A stretch of DNA of 64,000 nucleotides from Mytilinidion resinicola (GCF_010093595.1 NW_022985448.1:362499-426498); one strand, 5' to 3'. Shown: positions 44,750 through 57,446, counted from the first letter of the stretch. Notes: generated from the sequence alone by a model not told the origin. Numbers and translations are program-made.

Positions 44750-46606
44750 CTAGCCCGGTAGGGCCGCCTGTTTCATATCATCCTGTTCAATGGTCGGGAT
44801 GGTCCTCATCTTCGAGGACTCTTCTTCCTCATTTGTCCAAACTCGATCGCGAACCTTCTTAGTCGCCGACTTCGAATTTTCCCTTACGTCCTCCAACCTC
44901 TCCACACTCGCCCTAATCGACGCTAAATGCACTTCTATAGGCACTTCTCTAAACCCATCCTCTTGTGGTCTTCCCATCTCTTCCCTCAAGTTCTCAAGAT
45001 AGTTGGCTATATCCCTGAGCTTGATCAGCGCGCCACTGAGAACGGTATAGGCAATATGTCGAGCAGTCTGCACATCGTTTAGTGTGCGAAGATTGCTCTC
45101 GATCCTGGTCCTCTCCCTCCTGTTCCCACCGAGACGTGTGTACAACTGGCCAAGAAGCTCCGATCGCTGCCCCTGGACCGCGACTTCTTCTTTAATTGAA
45201 ATGCTTTGCATATCGTCGAGCAACATCTCCAGCCTGTCGAGATCCTGAAGTATAGAGTCCGCTTTGTAGATAAGACGCTTGATTTCTTCCTCCATGCCAC
45301 TAGCCTGCATCATGTAGGTATCGGCCAGTTCGTCCTTCCGTGTCTTGTGCCTAGCGGCAAGCCCAAATCTGACGAATATTCGCTTCGTCAAATCCATGCT
45401 GTCGTCTCCGAGGTGTGCTACATCTGCCACTGCTAAGGTGTGTTGGTTCAACGCGATTATTCTATCAAGAGCGTAATCGAGGCGGGCATGCCAACTGCTG
45501 ATGTCATTCCCCGACTGTTTGGAGCCATCGATGAATTGCTTGAGGATTTGGCCTAACTCTTGCTTTGATGCGATGTTACTAAAGTCGATCACCGACCTCA
45601 AGTCTCGCATGGCCATTTCCTTGGTCTTCATATCCTGTCGGAGACCAGCTGCCTGGATGGAATACTTTGCAACATCTTCGAAGCGGGTTTGAGCTTCCAC
45701 CAGCGCATCGAATCTTTCGTGGCCAGGTGTGGGTAGGCTAGGGCAGAAAGGAAGGTTCAAATAAGATGCACCCGGAAAATTGCAGATCGGAGAGAGTGCC
45801 ACGCGAATGCCTGCGTCTACGGCGTTCTTGCCTTTCCAAAAGAAGAAGTAAAGAAGGAAGGCGAGGAGGAGGTAGGAGAAGAACGGCCGAAGGAGCAGGA
45901 GTGTGTCCTTGACAATCGACAGAATGTAGACGGCGGTGGGCTGAAGGAAGCTATTCCAAATGGCAGCAAGGTAAGATGAGGCAGAAGAGTCCTGGGCGAC
46001 AGGACTTGAAACCGGCTTCTGAGAATAAGAAGCCTTCTTTCGAGAAGACCGTTGGTGCGTGTTCTGTGGTGCCACATTGGCTGGAACTGCGTTCACCCAA
46101 GAGTTTCCGAGAGATTGATCTAGCTGCGAGGGAGCAATGCCAACTGGAATCGAGCGTCCTGTTGAGGGCCGCCGGTTTGTGGTGCGTTGACGTGCGTTGT
46201 TTGTTGGAGTTGTGTTTGTCTGGGAGCTTTCGGTAAAATCTGGCTGTGTTGAAGGAGATGGCATGATGAAAGACGGTGCCACCTTTTCTGGAGCCCTCTG
46301 AATGGACTGGTGAGAGCGTTTTGTAGTGGTGGGTGGTGTTGAGATCCGCCCTCGCAGCCTTGTTGATGGTGTTAAATGCACTTGCTGCCTTGATTGCTTC
46401 GCGGAAGACGAACGCCGCGGGGATTTTAGCGATACATTCACCGCTGAGAATTGCGTCGCATCTTCCTCCTTTGCATCTTCAGAGCCAGAGGCACGGGGCG
46501 ATTCACTTCCAGAGCTTTCCTCACTCTCTTCGTAGTCCACATCGCCCCACGACTCTCCCAGCTCCATATGCGCTTTGCGGCTTGGGCTCGTCGCTGCACG
46601 AGGCAT
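44750..46606 (-). CDS. Predicted coiled-coil membrane protein of unknown function
   Basis: 618 residues in one exon, ATG at 46606. The first 210 residues are disordered, Ser/Thr/Pro-rich and basic, with acidic N-terminal SEESSGSES-type patches that look like kinase sites. One strong hydrophobic stretch follows (about 225-265: VYILSIVKDTLLLLRPFFSY, then LLLAFLLYFFFW). The remaining 350 residues are helical with heptad-like patterns (EIKRLIYKADSILQDLDRLE, ALIKLRDIANYLENLREEMG). The layout resembles fungal nuclear-envelope or ER proteins, but I recognise no family and assign no function. It is separated from the BTB-like gene by a divergent promoter. Confidence 0.7.
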   Translation of the reverse strand: MPRAATSPSRKAHMELGESWGDVDYEESEESSGSESPRASGSEDAKEEDATQFSAVNVSLKSPRRSSSAKQSRQQVHLTPSTRLRGRISTPPTTTKRSHQSIQRAPEKVAPSFIMPSPSTQPDFTESSQTNTTPTNNARQRTTNRRPSTGRSIPVGIAPSQLDQSLGNSWVNAVPANVAPQNTHQRSSRKKASYSQKPVSSPVAQDSSASSYLAAIWNSFLQPTAVYILSIVKDTLLLLRPFFSYLLLAFLLYFFFWKGKNAVDAGIRVALSPICNFPGASYLNLPFCPSLPTPGHERFDALVEAQTRFEDVAKYSIQAAGLRQDMKTKEMAMRDLRSVIDFSNIASKQELGQILKQFIDGSKQSGNDISSWHARLDYALDRIIALNQHTLAVADVAHLGDDSMDLTKRIFVRFGLAARHKTRKDELADTYMMQASGMEEEIKRLIYKADSILQDLDRLEMLLDDMQSISIKEEVAVQGQRSELLGQLYTRLGGNRRERTRIESNLRTLNDVQTARHIAYTVLSGALIKLRDIANYLENLREEMGRPQEDGFREVPIEVHLASIRASVERLEDVRENSKSATKKVRDRVWTNEEEESSKMRTIPTIEQDDMKQAALPG

Positions 46607-47356
46607 TTTACAGACTTTCGGATTCGTCTGATAGATTCTCTTATGGACTCACTAGCAACGGATCTGATAATAACAACTTTTGTATTGAGAGGGGCAGAGA
46701 GAGAAAGTGGAATGGAGTAGATGATCCTGATCAAGCGGAATTATGAGACTTTGAGCATTAGGAGTTATATCTTTGACAAAGCCTTGAGAGAGACAGTCGA
46801 AGGTTGGTCTTGAAGGTGGCACGGTGGCTGGTGAGTGCCAACACCGTCATCGTCACTTTCGCCTCCCACGCGCAGTCTGAGACGCGCCGGCAGCCAATCA
46901 AATCACTTCATATACTGTTAGCGCCGACGATCTCAACCTCCAGCTTCATCCAAACTCACGTCTGAGCGGTGCAAAGAAGACATTTTGCCAAAACTATGCA
47001 GAGCCTAGGTGAGGTTCAATTTAGTTTTAACCGCGCGCTTGATCGGCGAAGATGCGGCCCGAAGAGTCTAATTCAAGCAATCTAATTGTGACGTCGCATC
47101 CTCCAGGAGTCCTTCAACTCACTTCCATGCCCACTCACCAGTGGCAAGAGATGGAAGGCGAAGCTTAACCTGCCATTACCGTCTTGTCTTCGTTGAGTCT
47201 CATAGCTGTTTCAAGTGTGAAATACTCCCCTATCGGTTTGTAAGTATGTATTCCTTCACCCTCTCCAAGCCAACTCAGTCCGGTCGCTACCCTTGTACCT
47301 GGAGCTTGACTGAGCGATTCAGATGAGCGTTGCTAAATGCTAACCTGGTGTACTAG
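46607..47356. promoter_or_regulatory. Divergent region between the coiled-coil and BTB-like genes
   Basis: It holds the promoters of both genes and probably an unresolved first exon of the BTB-like gene. A GTAAGT donor-like site lies at 47240-47245 and a branch-like TGCTAAC at 47338-47344, just ahead of the TAG acceptor at 47354-47356. Confidence 0.45.
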
Positions 47357-48336
47357 AATCGGCATGGAGCGCCTCGCCAACCCACTGAAGCGGAAATCGC
47401 TGTCGGAGACGCCCGAAAGTTCCTCGAAGCATCATTTTACCCTCAAGTTGATCTGAAGGACATGAAGAAGGTGAAAATTGAGGCTGTTGAGGCCAGAATT
47501 GAGGAGGCAATCAAGCCATCACGCAACTCTGAAGGCGCCTTGAAGCGCGACTCATCTACTCAGACCGATCTGATTTTGATGGAGAAGATCAAGGCCGGAC
47601 CAGTGGAGATAGCGGACGATAACAAGTCTAAGGACATTAAGATCGAGGAAGTCGATGCAGAACCGTAAGTCAATCTGCAGCTCATTCGAAAAGTATATTG
47701 ATTTCTGATCCTTGAGCAACTAGGGCCAAGCCCGAGAAGATGATTGAGGTGGTAGTGGGTCGATATCCTGAAAGACGCTGGTATCTTCCTAAGAACCTAC
47801 TGGGGCAGCATTCGAGCTTCTTCAATGCAGACAAAGTCTACCTTCCTAAGGAGTACCCCACTTGCTTTGAAGCCTTTGTGCGATTCATGAATACTGGCCT
47901 CTGCTATGAAGAATGCGACCTGGAGTTCAATTATGAGTCTTCAGGGACCGTCGACAGTTACAAAGCTGCGATACTTTGGTGTCTAGGAGAAAGAATTCTC
48001 GGACCAAGATTTCAGGATCACGCTATGAGCCATATTTTGCAAGAGGTGGAATTCACTAAAAGCGTCTACCTCCCCATGGTTACATTAGCCTTCAGGGAGG
48101 CTCTACCAAGATCGGAGTTCCGGAAGTTGTGCATCGATGCAGTCTCAAAGTATGGAACCTGTCGCCAACATCGGCGAGGCAAGTGGGTGACGGAGAAGGA
48201 GAAGTGGGATGATCTCATCGAGAAATACGATGACTTCTCGAAAGAACTGGCCAGGACGCAACTACCATCAGAAAAACGAGATGTACTGCTGACCGTCAGA
48301 GAGGACTACTATGAGATAGTCCTGAAACAGTGTTAA
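47357..48336 (+). CDS. BTB/POZ-like domain protein, 5' end unresolved
   Basis: Exons 47357..47664 and 47724..48336. The frame is open from a splice acceptor at 47356 and the first internal ATG is at 47462, so either a first exon lies upstream or translation starts at 47462 (271 residues). The second exon resembles a BTB fold: WYLPKNLLGQHSSFF, then VYLPKEYPTCFEAFVRFMNT and a helical C-terminal part. Fungal BTB proteins of this type are numerous and mostly uncharacterised; no MATH, Kelch or zinc-finger partner domain is present. The 59-nt intron is GT-AG, phase 2. A CUL3 adaptor role is possible but unsupported. Confidence 0.65.
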
Positions 48337-50019
48337 CTCTATGTCAACTCTCTTCTAGCAGCGATTGAAGGGGTTGAAGCTGGCGATCCAGGCAAAGTCA
48401 CAAGGCTGTAGTCTGAGGGCTTCAGGGTCTGGCTGTTTCTTATTTCGTGCTACGGCGGCCGATGGATGTTCACCAATACTTGTTTGCTAACTGATGTTTT
48501 CTTTTCGAAGAGTTCCTCATACTGTGTTTCCAATTATGCTCTTCAGCCCAGAATTCTTTTCGAACTACTGTTTCACAAGACAGTGTCTTCTACTCAAGCA
48601 TTCCAGCACTCTTTCTGCTATTTTCTTTCACTGTCAAGACTCGGCACAGGAACTGGAGCTTCGGCAATGGAGCATCAGGCATATGTCACGGTTCGGTTAT
48701 GGGAAACAACAGCATCCTGATTTCAATTAGCATATGATGCCCTTGCCTTTCCTCTAGGGGAGTACGTAGCACTCAATAATGATACCTACCTTCATCTCTC
48801 GCACAAGACAATTGCAATCGGCTACTCGACCCTCTCTTGATTCTCAAACATGAAGCCTAGAACCGACACCAACCCATTCGCATGTGAGCCCAACCCCATG
48901 CAGCTCTCCTACCCTCGGACCTCTAAATGAAAAGCTACAAACGTACTTCCACATGCAAACCGTCCCACAACCGAAACGCGCCGCCCTGCCCTGTCCTGCC
49001 CTGCACTGGCGATCCCGGGATCTCGATAAAACGCCATGGGCCGCAGATCAGGCTCCAAGTCGCAGCCGGGGCTACGGAAGCGTGGCCCGGGCGGCAGCGA
49101 TCCGGAAAGGGCGTTTACGCATTTTCGAGGATTTCCATTAAGCATTTTCTGACGGCGGGCGAGGGGATTAGGAAATTTGCGTTCTGCATTTGGTAATGTG
49201 CCGAGAGAGGTTTTTCGATGCTTTGGCTGTTTTGGGGTAACTATGGGGACTAATATGAGTAATTGGGGGATGACTGGGGGTGGCATTGGTGGGATGGGGG
49301 TTCCCGGGTGAGCGATGTCGAGGAGGTTGTTGACGCTCTTTTTTGCCAGGCGACGGGATTTTTAGGGATGTAGAGAAGGTGGACGGGATTCTTGTTACTA
49401 GTGAAGATACGGAGAGACGTCTGCACAATTATAGGCGAGATGGAAACTGTCTCATCTTGATTGATGCGGTAGCTCCCTGGTCCACCTCAGACGGTGCCAG
49501 CCATCCAAGCCTCAAAAAGATTGATAGGTTCGGATTTTTTTGTACACCATGAGGCACTGAAATTGAGGAGAATGGCGAGGCACTGTACAAGATTTTAGAT
49601 ATGATTAGATTAAATGTCGATAGAACTTTTCCAACCTCATAAATCATGTCGCTTATCGTACATACAAGTTGCTCCGCATGACTCCCTCAACAACGACTCA
49701 GGCCACGATCACCTCACCGGCGCTCCCACCCGTCGCAGACATAAACTTATGGCATACTGTGCATAAGCACCCTCGAGCTTTATCACTCCCACCCCAAGTT
49801 CGGTATAACCCCGAGACTTCTTCCGAGAGTGAACAAGCATGCCCGGGTGCGCTCGTTCATGAGCCGAAAGCCTCTCCCACAGCCCAACGCTGCTTCATTC
49901 TGCCGAAACGTCGCCGAATCGCGCCGTAGCGATGTGCTGAGCCGTGCACGCATTCCGGACGCTGACGCCGCTCCAGGACGTGATGGACGTTTGCGCTCAG
50001 GGTGGCGCGCGCGCCGCGG
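48337..50019. other. 1.7-kb intergenic region, no gene
   Basis: This is the 3' side of the BTB-like gene and of the bHLH gene. Only short frames on both strands, none with motifs. Confidence 0.4.
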
Positions 50020-50358
50020 TCAGCTCGACGAGCCGCTGCTGGTGTTGCCCTTGCTGCCAATGTCGTCGGGCAGCTCCCAGGTCGTCGTGTCGATGCCGGC
50101 CTCCTTGGCGGCCTCGACGAGCGCCTTGCGCTCCGAGATCTTGCTCCGCATGAACTTGATGGTGGCCTCGAGCACGACGGCCTCGCTGCGGCCCTGGCCC
50201 TCCATGCCGGGCACAATGCTCGCGAGGCGGTCGAAGCCGTCGCGGATGGCCTGCCGCCGCTTCTGCTCGGAGGCGATGTGGTTGTTCTTCTTCTCTTGCT
50301 CGGTGAGGCGGGGCTTCTCGGAGCCGGCTTGGTTGGGAGAGCGGGTCGGGGAAGACAT
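50020..50358 (-). CDS. Small bHLH transcription factor, Ino4-like
   Basis: 112 residues, one exon, ATG at 50358. The basic region and first helix read NNHIASEQKRRQAIRDGFDR. His, Glu and Arg sit at the E-box contact positions (H-x3-E-x2-R-R). A loop with PGMEGQGRSEAVVLEA and a second helix (TIKFMRSKISERKALVEAAK) follow. Small single-domain bHLH proteins of this type act as heterodimer partners; yeast Ino4 with Ino2 controls phospholipid genes. Residues after the bHLH are few and Ser-rich. Which partner it uses here is unknown. Confidence 0.8.
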   Translation of the reverse strand: MSSPTRSPNQAGSEKPRLTEQEKKNNHIASEQKRRQAIRDGFDRLASIVPGMEGQGRSEAVVLEATIKFMRSKISERKALVEAAKEAGIDTTTWELPDDIGSKGNTSSGSSS

Positions 50359-51319
50359 TGGTGCGGCGGGCGTGGGTGGTTGGGTGGTTGGGTGGTGGAG
50401 AGGCGCGGGAGACGGGTGCTGGAGGCGATGGAGGCTCGGATCGAAGCAAGAGTCGCGCGGCTTTATAGAGGGCGGGTCGCGGGCTGGTGGTTCATGTGAA
50501 GGCGCTTGGGGTGGTCAGCAGAAACCGGCGGAGCCCGAGGCTATGGAGGATGGACGTCAAGGCGCAGGTGCTTCATGTTACTGTAGTCTCCTCGCGGCCA
50601 TGGGGCCAGGAAAAGGGGAAGCGGAGGTGGTTGTTTGGGAGAGGAGCGCGAGCGATGTCGAGTTGCCGGTGCATCTAAGCGGCCCTCGGCAGCCCGTGAC
50701 GTGAGCAGCGAGTTCCGCCGTAGGGCTAGTTCTAGGGCTGAGCGCGGCGCGGTAACGTCAGAGGCAGAGAAAAGACAGATTGGGCCGACGCGGGATCGCA
50801 GCAGCTCGAGGCCGACAGGGCTGTATGTACGGCACTATTTCTGGGCCTGCCAGTGTGCCAGTGCGTTTCGGACGCCTCGTTTCATCACATCCCGGAGGAG
50901 CTAGGCCTGAGAGCGCTGCGTCCTCCTGCCAGCCAGTGCCAGGGAGACCACGAGACGCTCTCGCCGGCCGGGGTCGTGACCTGCTCATCTCGCGCACCCT
51001 CTGACGCCACCTATCGCGAGCTCCATATTGCAGCCACTGCTTCACGTCTGCCGCTGTTGCTCTCCGCTCAGGCACCGAGTCACGAGTCTACGGAGCCCCC
51101 ACCGCGAAAGAAAGCGTGGAGAGCTCACCGCTGCCTCTGCAAACACCACGACCCGCCCCGCCATACCACACGGCCCCCAGCGCCGCGAGACGAAGCTGCC
51201 CAGTGCTGCACGTCCTGATATGCGCCCTCCCTCCTGCGCCCAACACCCGTGAGCCTCACACTCCTTGCGCACGCCGCTCTCGTCCGCCGCCCACCGCCCA
51301 CCGTCCACTCCTCGCTGCC
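50359..51319. promoter_or_regulatory. Divergent promoter region, bHLH and Munc13-like genes
   Basis: 961 bp, GC-rich, with long chance frames. The frame of the Munc13-like gene stays open upstream to 51116 (ATG there), but the extension is Pro/Arg-rich and low-complexity, so it is read as leader. Confidence 0.45.
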
Positions 51320-54300
51320 ATGTCGAGCCTCTCAACCCGCTCGCGGGGGACTGGCCACAAGAGGCTCAACAGCCTCCAGCAGAGCGACCGCCTGCAGCGC
51401 CAGGGCTCCTACACCCGCAAGCGTCAGATCACCTCACAGGACTCCTATCTATACGCCCTGCGCGTGGCCTTCCTCACCTACCTCCTCCAGCCCCGCCAGA
51501 AGCGTCTTCAGCACGTCGCCGCCGCCCCCCGCCCAATCAATCGCTCCACGACCTCCATGGCCGACCTGATGAAGGACTTCTCCGTCATCAGAGACTCCAA
51601 GAGCACCCGCTTCCCCCATGGCTTCATGGCCGAGCTGGACAATCGGATAACGGGCGTGCTGATGGGCAAGGAGAAGATGCCTGAGTTCAGCGAGGCCCTG
51701 GTCAAACGCACATTCGCCGTATTCCTGAACGTCTTCAAGGCCCCGCAATTTCGAAAATCCATGGAGAAGGACCGCAGAGTGGAGGACTTGCTGCTGATTT
51801 TCTTCTCCAATGCCACCAAAGAGCTGCAGAAGGGGAAATCGCCGACGGACGATAGCTGGAAGCTGATGGTGGACCGGCATGTGGCGTTGTTCATTCGACT
51901 GATCAGCTCGACGCTGAAGGACCATGATTGGACAAGGGATAGGCCTGAGCTGACGAGCCGGCTGGCAACAATGGAGAAGAAGCTGCTGATGCATGACCAA
52001 GATCTGTCTGCAGAGTCACAGCGCAATGGCGGTGCTGGCGGCACCAGTATCGAAGTCGAAGTGCCTCGTAGCTATGAGGTCAAGGATATGCCATTGGTGT
52101 TGGTTATTTCGCGCGTGTTCGGCGTTTCCTATCAGCAGGTTCAAGATGATATAAACAGCCATAAGGATGTGTGGACAGAGCGGGCTGCGTTGCAGGACCT
52201 CAAAACTTACCAGACCTACCTCAGTCTCAATACAAAGAAGACGCTGAACAGCGACGATTTCGACCTGGAGGACGCATATGAGATGTGGAAAAAGTCCGAG
52301 ATTCCAGACTTGTCTCAGATGGTTCTGGCAATCGTTCAGTCGAATCCGGAACTTGCCAAGAGCACGCCAGGCGGAAGCCTACCACAATTCAAGCCTGGTG
52401 GTGCGACAGAGTATCAAGACATGTCGAGGAAGATGTCTGACCCAGAAAACAATGGCTCGTCGTACGTCATTGACCAGCCAGTGGACATGAGTGCGCTGAA
52501 TCTACATGACGAACCGTTGCGAGGAGCGACGGACGAGGATCCATACGTTTTTATCCCACCAGATCCTCGGGCATACTACCGCGCAGTGCTGAAGGAAGCC
52601 CTTACGTACGATCTTCAAGATGCGGGCCTTCAGCCGTCTGAAGCGACTAGTGAAGCACCCTCTATCAAACTGCTCTCCAAGCAGTCCGCCGAACTTCTGA
52701 ATGAGGTTGCTCTACGATGGCGTGTTCCACAGTTCTCTCGTCTAGTCCTCTTTCTCGACGTAATTCGAGAAAAGTACGAGGCCCAGGAGATCGATCTTGA
52801 CACACTAGACGCTGCCTTCAACTACGTCAAGGAAGCACCAGTAGACAAAAAGCACAACCGAATGAGCCACGTGTCACCAGCATTGTTTGATCGAACGAAA
52901 TGGACCGTCGCTGACTATGCCTTGAATGGGACAATTTTGAGCTCTCTCCACGCATGCTTGCTACGAGAGCTCTTTGAGGTGTTACTTCAATGCTACGAGT
53001 CCAAGGCGCCTCCACTTGGGCCTATCATGTATGTCTTGGAGCATCATATCTATGAAGATTCTCTTTTCTCTGCCACACCGGAGGAGCTTGATCAATTCAC
53101 AGAGTCACTAAAGGAAGGGCTCAAGTTACGAGCTGGCGAGGTGTATCGCGAACTTCTTTCGAAGAACATCCCAGACACAAAAGAAGAATGGGAGTTCTTC
53201 CACGTCATTCAGCTTGGCAAAGCCGTTGTCAAGCTTTCAGAGAGAATTCAGAAACGATATCGGAAGAATCCAGAGATCATGGGCGTCAATCCTCTCATGA
53301 TACTTGTTGAGGAGATATTGCCATCATATGCTGCAGATGCCAGAGATTTGGTGGCACGCATCATGGACGTCGCTCAGGAGAAGCAAGAAGATGTACCGAT
53401 TCAAGATGGGTTCGATTTGTACAAGGAGCTTGTTGAGATCCGACGTATCCATGCGGATGCGCTTCCAGGGTAAGTGTCGCCTAACCTACCAAGAACGTCT
53501 CACTAATGAACGCAGCCGGCAATTTGCTTTCCATATTGAAGGACTATTGCAAGATTTCGTTTGGCGATGGATCGAGATGACTGATGCTAGTCTTGTTGGA
53601 TGGGTGGAGAATGCTGTCAAGCAAGACCAATTTACCACTATTAGCGAAAATCCAGTCGCAATGGATGATGAACGGCACAGCGTTTCGGTGGTTGACATTT
53701 TCCGGTCTTTCAACCAAAGTATTGAGCAAATCGTCGGTCTCAACTGGGACGACGATCTGCAGTATGCCAAGTTCATGACCGCCATGTCAAAGACTATTGG
53801 TATTGGGCTGGCAAGATACTGCGAGCTGATTGAGCAGCAATTTAGCAAGGAGATGGACCGCTTGACACCAGAGCAAGAGGCTGCAGCCGAACAGAGTCGA
53901 CAGGATAAATGGCTGCAGATGGTCAAAGACGGCTGGAACAACAAGGAGAAGATGGAACCGTTCCAGTTCTTGCAAGAGGTAAGTCATTCCACAAACTAGT
54001 CGCTACATTTCTAATTATGTATCAGTCTCTTGTGAAACTTAACAACATCGAATATGCGACACTACGACTCGATAAGCTCGAACGCGAAGTGAACGTAGAT
54101 GCATGTGCCGAAGTCATCCAAAAGCATGCTCCTCCACTAGCTCAGCGCGCTCGTCGGTCTGATAACTACGTCTTCACCATCAAGATTATTGAGGCAGAGG
54201 ACCTGAAGGCCTGCGATATCAATGGCCTCAGCGATCCGTATGTTGTTCTCGGAGACGAGTACCAGAAACGATTGGCGAAGACTCGCACTATCTACGGCAA

Positions 54301-55609
54301 TCTCAATCCTCGATGGGATGAGACTATCGATATTACCACTCAAGGACCATTGAACATCATTGCTACTATTTGGGATTGGGACACGCTAGGTGACCATGAC
54401 TGTGTGGGCCGCACCTCCTTGAAACTCGACCCATCGCATTTCAGGGACTTCATGCCTCGAGAGTATTGGTTAGACTTAGATACTCAGGGCAGATTGCTCC
54501 TGCGAGTGAGTATGGAAGGAGAGCGGGATGATATTCAATTCTACTTCGGAAAGGCTTTCAGGACGCTCAAGAGGACGGAACGAGACATGACGAGGAAAAT
54601 CACTGACAAGGTATTTACTCTCCATCTGTAAAAAGGTCACCTGCTAACAATCCCCAGCTGTCTGCTTATATTCACCACTGTCTCTCACGACAAGCGTTAC
54701 GTAATATGCTATCTCGTGGCATCACCATGTCCTCTATATCAAGCTACTTCCAGAAAGCCCGTCCGCAGTCAGTCCAAACAGGCCCTACGCAACGAGATGT
54801 TACCAACGCGTTGGAGCCACTATTTAACTATTTCAACGACAATTTTGCTATAATGAAAGAGACATTAACAGACTCTGCTATGGTCATGGTCATGACCCGG
54901 TTGTGGAAAGAAGTTTTGGCCACCATCGAGTCTCTTCTGGTTCCACCTCTCTCAGACAAGCCATCTCAACAGCGCCCTCTCACTCAGCAGGAACTAGATG
55001 TCGTCTTCAAATGGCTACAGGTAAGTCAGCTCCAATTCCAATTCCTATGTCACGTACTAACCCACTCAGCTTCTCTTCGACTTCTTCCACGCCGTTGACG
55101 AAGACGGAGTATCATGTGGTGTACCAATGGACATCCTCAAATCGCCAAAATACCATGAGCTCCAGAACCTCAACTTCTTCTATTTCGAGACGACCGAGAA
55201 CCTAGTCCGCACATCAGAGAGCATGGCAGCAGCGACAGCACAACGCCAACAAGCAGAACAGGCCAAGATGAACCGCCTCTCGGCTCCTGCAGCCATGGGC
55301 CACCAGTTCGGCGGTGCTGCTGGTTTGCTAGGCCTCCCAACCCGCAAGCACAAGACCATCATGCTGTCGCGTAATCTGGGCACAATGAGGAAAGCCAAGG
55401 AAGAGAAGAGAAAGGAAGCACAAGCTGACCCGAACGACGATATCATTCTCCGTATTCTAAGGATGAGGCCAGAAGCGGAACGATACCTGAAAGAGCGCAG
55501 TCGGCAGAAGGAGAGGCTCGCTGCGGCTGCCGCGGCCGAGATGATCGTACGACAGAGCCTGAACGCCGGGGGCGGGAGGATGACGGGCACGTTGCCACGG
55601 ATGCGATAA
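51320..55609 (+). CDS. Munc13-homology (MHD) and C2 domain protein, Ync13-like
   Basis: Exons 51320..53469, 53516..53978, 54026..54610, 54658..55020 and 55070..55609, giving 1,366 residues. Fungal UNC-13/Munc13-like proteins act in exocytosis and cell-wall integrity at growth and division sites. The N-terminal two-thirds is helical, with an MHD1-like segment in exon 2 (WVENAVKQDQ ... SVVDIFRSFNQSIEQIVGLN). A C2 domain follows at about 920-1040 (FTIKIIEAEDLKACDINGLS, DPYVVLGDE, LNPRWDETIDI, WDWDTLGDHDCVG), with the Asp residues needed for calcium. An MHD2-like region comes next (DVTNALEPLFNYFNDNF ... LDVVFKWLQ), then a basic tail. The four introns are 46, 47, 47 and 49 nt. A longer N-terminus from the ATG at 51116 is possible but unlikely. 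Confidence 0.85.
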
Positions 55610-56158
55610 GAGTCGGTTTGCGGCGAAGGCGGTGCATGCGGTTGAGCGTTCGAAAATGCTCATATGGGGAAACAGCGCGCGTCTTACGAGACAAGGATAC
55701 ATGGGGATTACCTCGGTACCTGGATATTTCTTTTGTGATCATCTACTGTGCGTAATGACTCTCCTCACTAGCCTGGAGTCTGGAGCATGGGTTGGGCTTT
55801 CGGCGTCGGATAGGAATTCATTGGTTGGGGGACGGATGGACTGGACTGGAATGGATTCGGCTGCGTACGTTTTAGGCGCTTTAGGCGATTTGTTGAAGCG
55901 CGAGAAGGGAGGGGGGGTGAGGGAAGTCTAGCGCATACATCTTAATGTTGTGGGTACGCACGGGTGTGATGGGTGGGTATGGGTGGGCTAGACGCATGAA
56001 ATATGTAGACAGACTAGGTAACTGTCCGCATTTCTTACTCTTCTACTCTACACGTGAACTCAAAGCCCTTGTATCAATCTATGCTTATGTACTATCCCCT
56101 AACTACAGTAAATACACCACACCATCCTCCTTTCCTGCGGCTCTCCGTTCAATCTAAA
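55610..56158. other. Intergenic 3'-3' region, no gene
   Basis: Between convergent genes. No gene or repeat was recognised. Confidence 0.4.
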
Positions 56159-57446
56159 TCAATGATTCCTCGCAACGATCTCCCTCGCAAACGCCGCAAA
56201 GTCCTTCTCCCCATCCACCTTCTCCCACAAATTCGGCTGCGTGAACACCGCCAGCGTGTTGCGCGCTACTTTGCCCCCCTTGGAGCTCGCGCCCCGCACG
56301 AAGTGTGGCACCGCTTTGAACTTCCCCCGCGTGATCACCTCGAGCGCTTCCCCCGTCTGGAACCCCAGACAGTCGCGCGGGATCCCGACTTTCGTCACTG
56401 CGCCGGTGCGGGAGCGGATGTACAGCCCCGCAGCCGGGTCAGGGGAGGACGGGAGTTCAGGCAGCGGCAGCGGGGGCGAGGTGGCGGGGGACCAGGGGGG
56501 GAGGACGGGGGGGTTTGCGGCCTCGTCGACGAACATGGCAGAGGTGAGGCCGGTGAGGCAGCCGTGGTCGAGGTGGGTGGCGCACCAGTCGTCATCGTCG
56601 TCGGCTGGGTCCGCTTTCCCTGCCGCTGTCGTCGTGGGGGACCCCGGGGGCGGGAAGTAGTGCAGCAGTCGCGCTTTCGTGGAGACGGAGGTGCGGACGA
56701 CGTGCTCCAGATACCCCTTCTCGTAACCCCCGACTTTCTCGAGAGCGTAGACGTCGCATGCTCGGGCTACTAACACGGCCACGTCGATGATGAGCTCGCA
56801 CAATTCTCTGAAGGTGCTTTCGAAGGTGGGGAGGAGAGTGGTGGGAGGCCAGACGTTGGGGGCGGTGTATTCGGGGAAGGAGGGGTATTTTTCGGCGACC
56901 GAGGACTGGACGGAGGGGTCGGAGAAGGAGGGGGCCGGGTTGACGTAGTAGGAGCCTTTTAGGGTGTCGTAGATGCCGGATTTGAGGGTTTCTTTGCCGC
57001 AGGACCAGCCGACGAGGTAGTGGGAGTCGGGGGATTCGAGGGCGGCTGGGGCAGTGTGAGAATGAGTGATGTTCGGGGGAAATGGGTGCTATAGAAGTGG
57101 TCTATTTTGACTTCTTTCTAGGGCTCTTTTGGAAGATAGAGGCGGAGCAATCGAAGTGATATAATGAGAAAACCTACCTAGTTCTTCTGCGGGAAGATTG
57201 GCCAGATAGGACGAGTATGAGAGAAGCTTGTGTCGTAGCTCTACGAACTTCTCGGGTAGACCTTTGACAACGATTATACCTAGTGATGAGGGGCCAAAGG
57301 CTTCCTCTAAGGTTGAGAAATCCACATTTCCTAGACACATGCTTCAATATCAGTCCATACTGATTAGGACTGTTTATGGACTCACCCTTCCTAAGATCCT
57401 CTAAATTCACCGCGACGGCGCTTTGGCTAACTACCTCGCTTGACAT
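56159..57446 (-). CDS. 2-oxoglutarate/Fe(II)-dependent oxygenase-like protein
   Basis: Exons 57386..57446, 57178..57330 and 56159..57045, giving 366 residues. Candidate iron ligands form an HxD (CATHLDHGCLTGL) and a distal His with a following Arg (KAVPHFVRG). The double-stranded beta-helix context reads GLYIRSRTGAVTKV and FQTGEALEVITRGKFKAV. N-terminal SLGIIVVKGLPEKFVELRHK matches the start of isopenicillin-N-synthase-like folds. A Pro/Asp-rich insertion separates the first ligand pair from the core. The substrate is unknown; no secondary-metabolite cluster surrounds it. The introns of 55 and 132 nt are GT-AG and phase-consistent. It is transcribed divergently from FRG1, 202 bp away. Confidence 0.72.

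Noticed and set aside
51116..51319. 68-residue N-terminal extension of the Munc13-like protein
   Set aside because: Pro/Arg-rich low-complexity translation typical of a GC-rich leader; the ATG at 51320 begins the conserved-looking protein.
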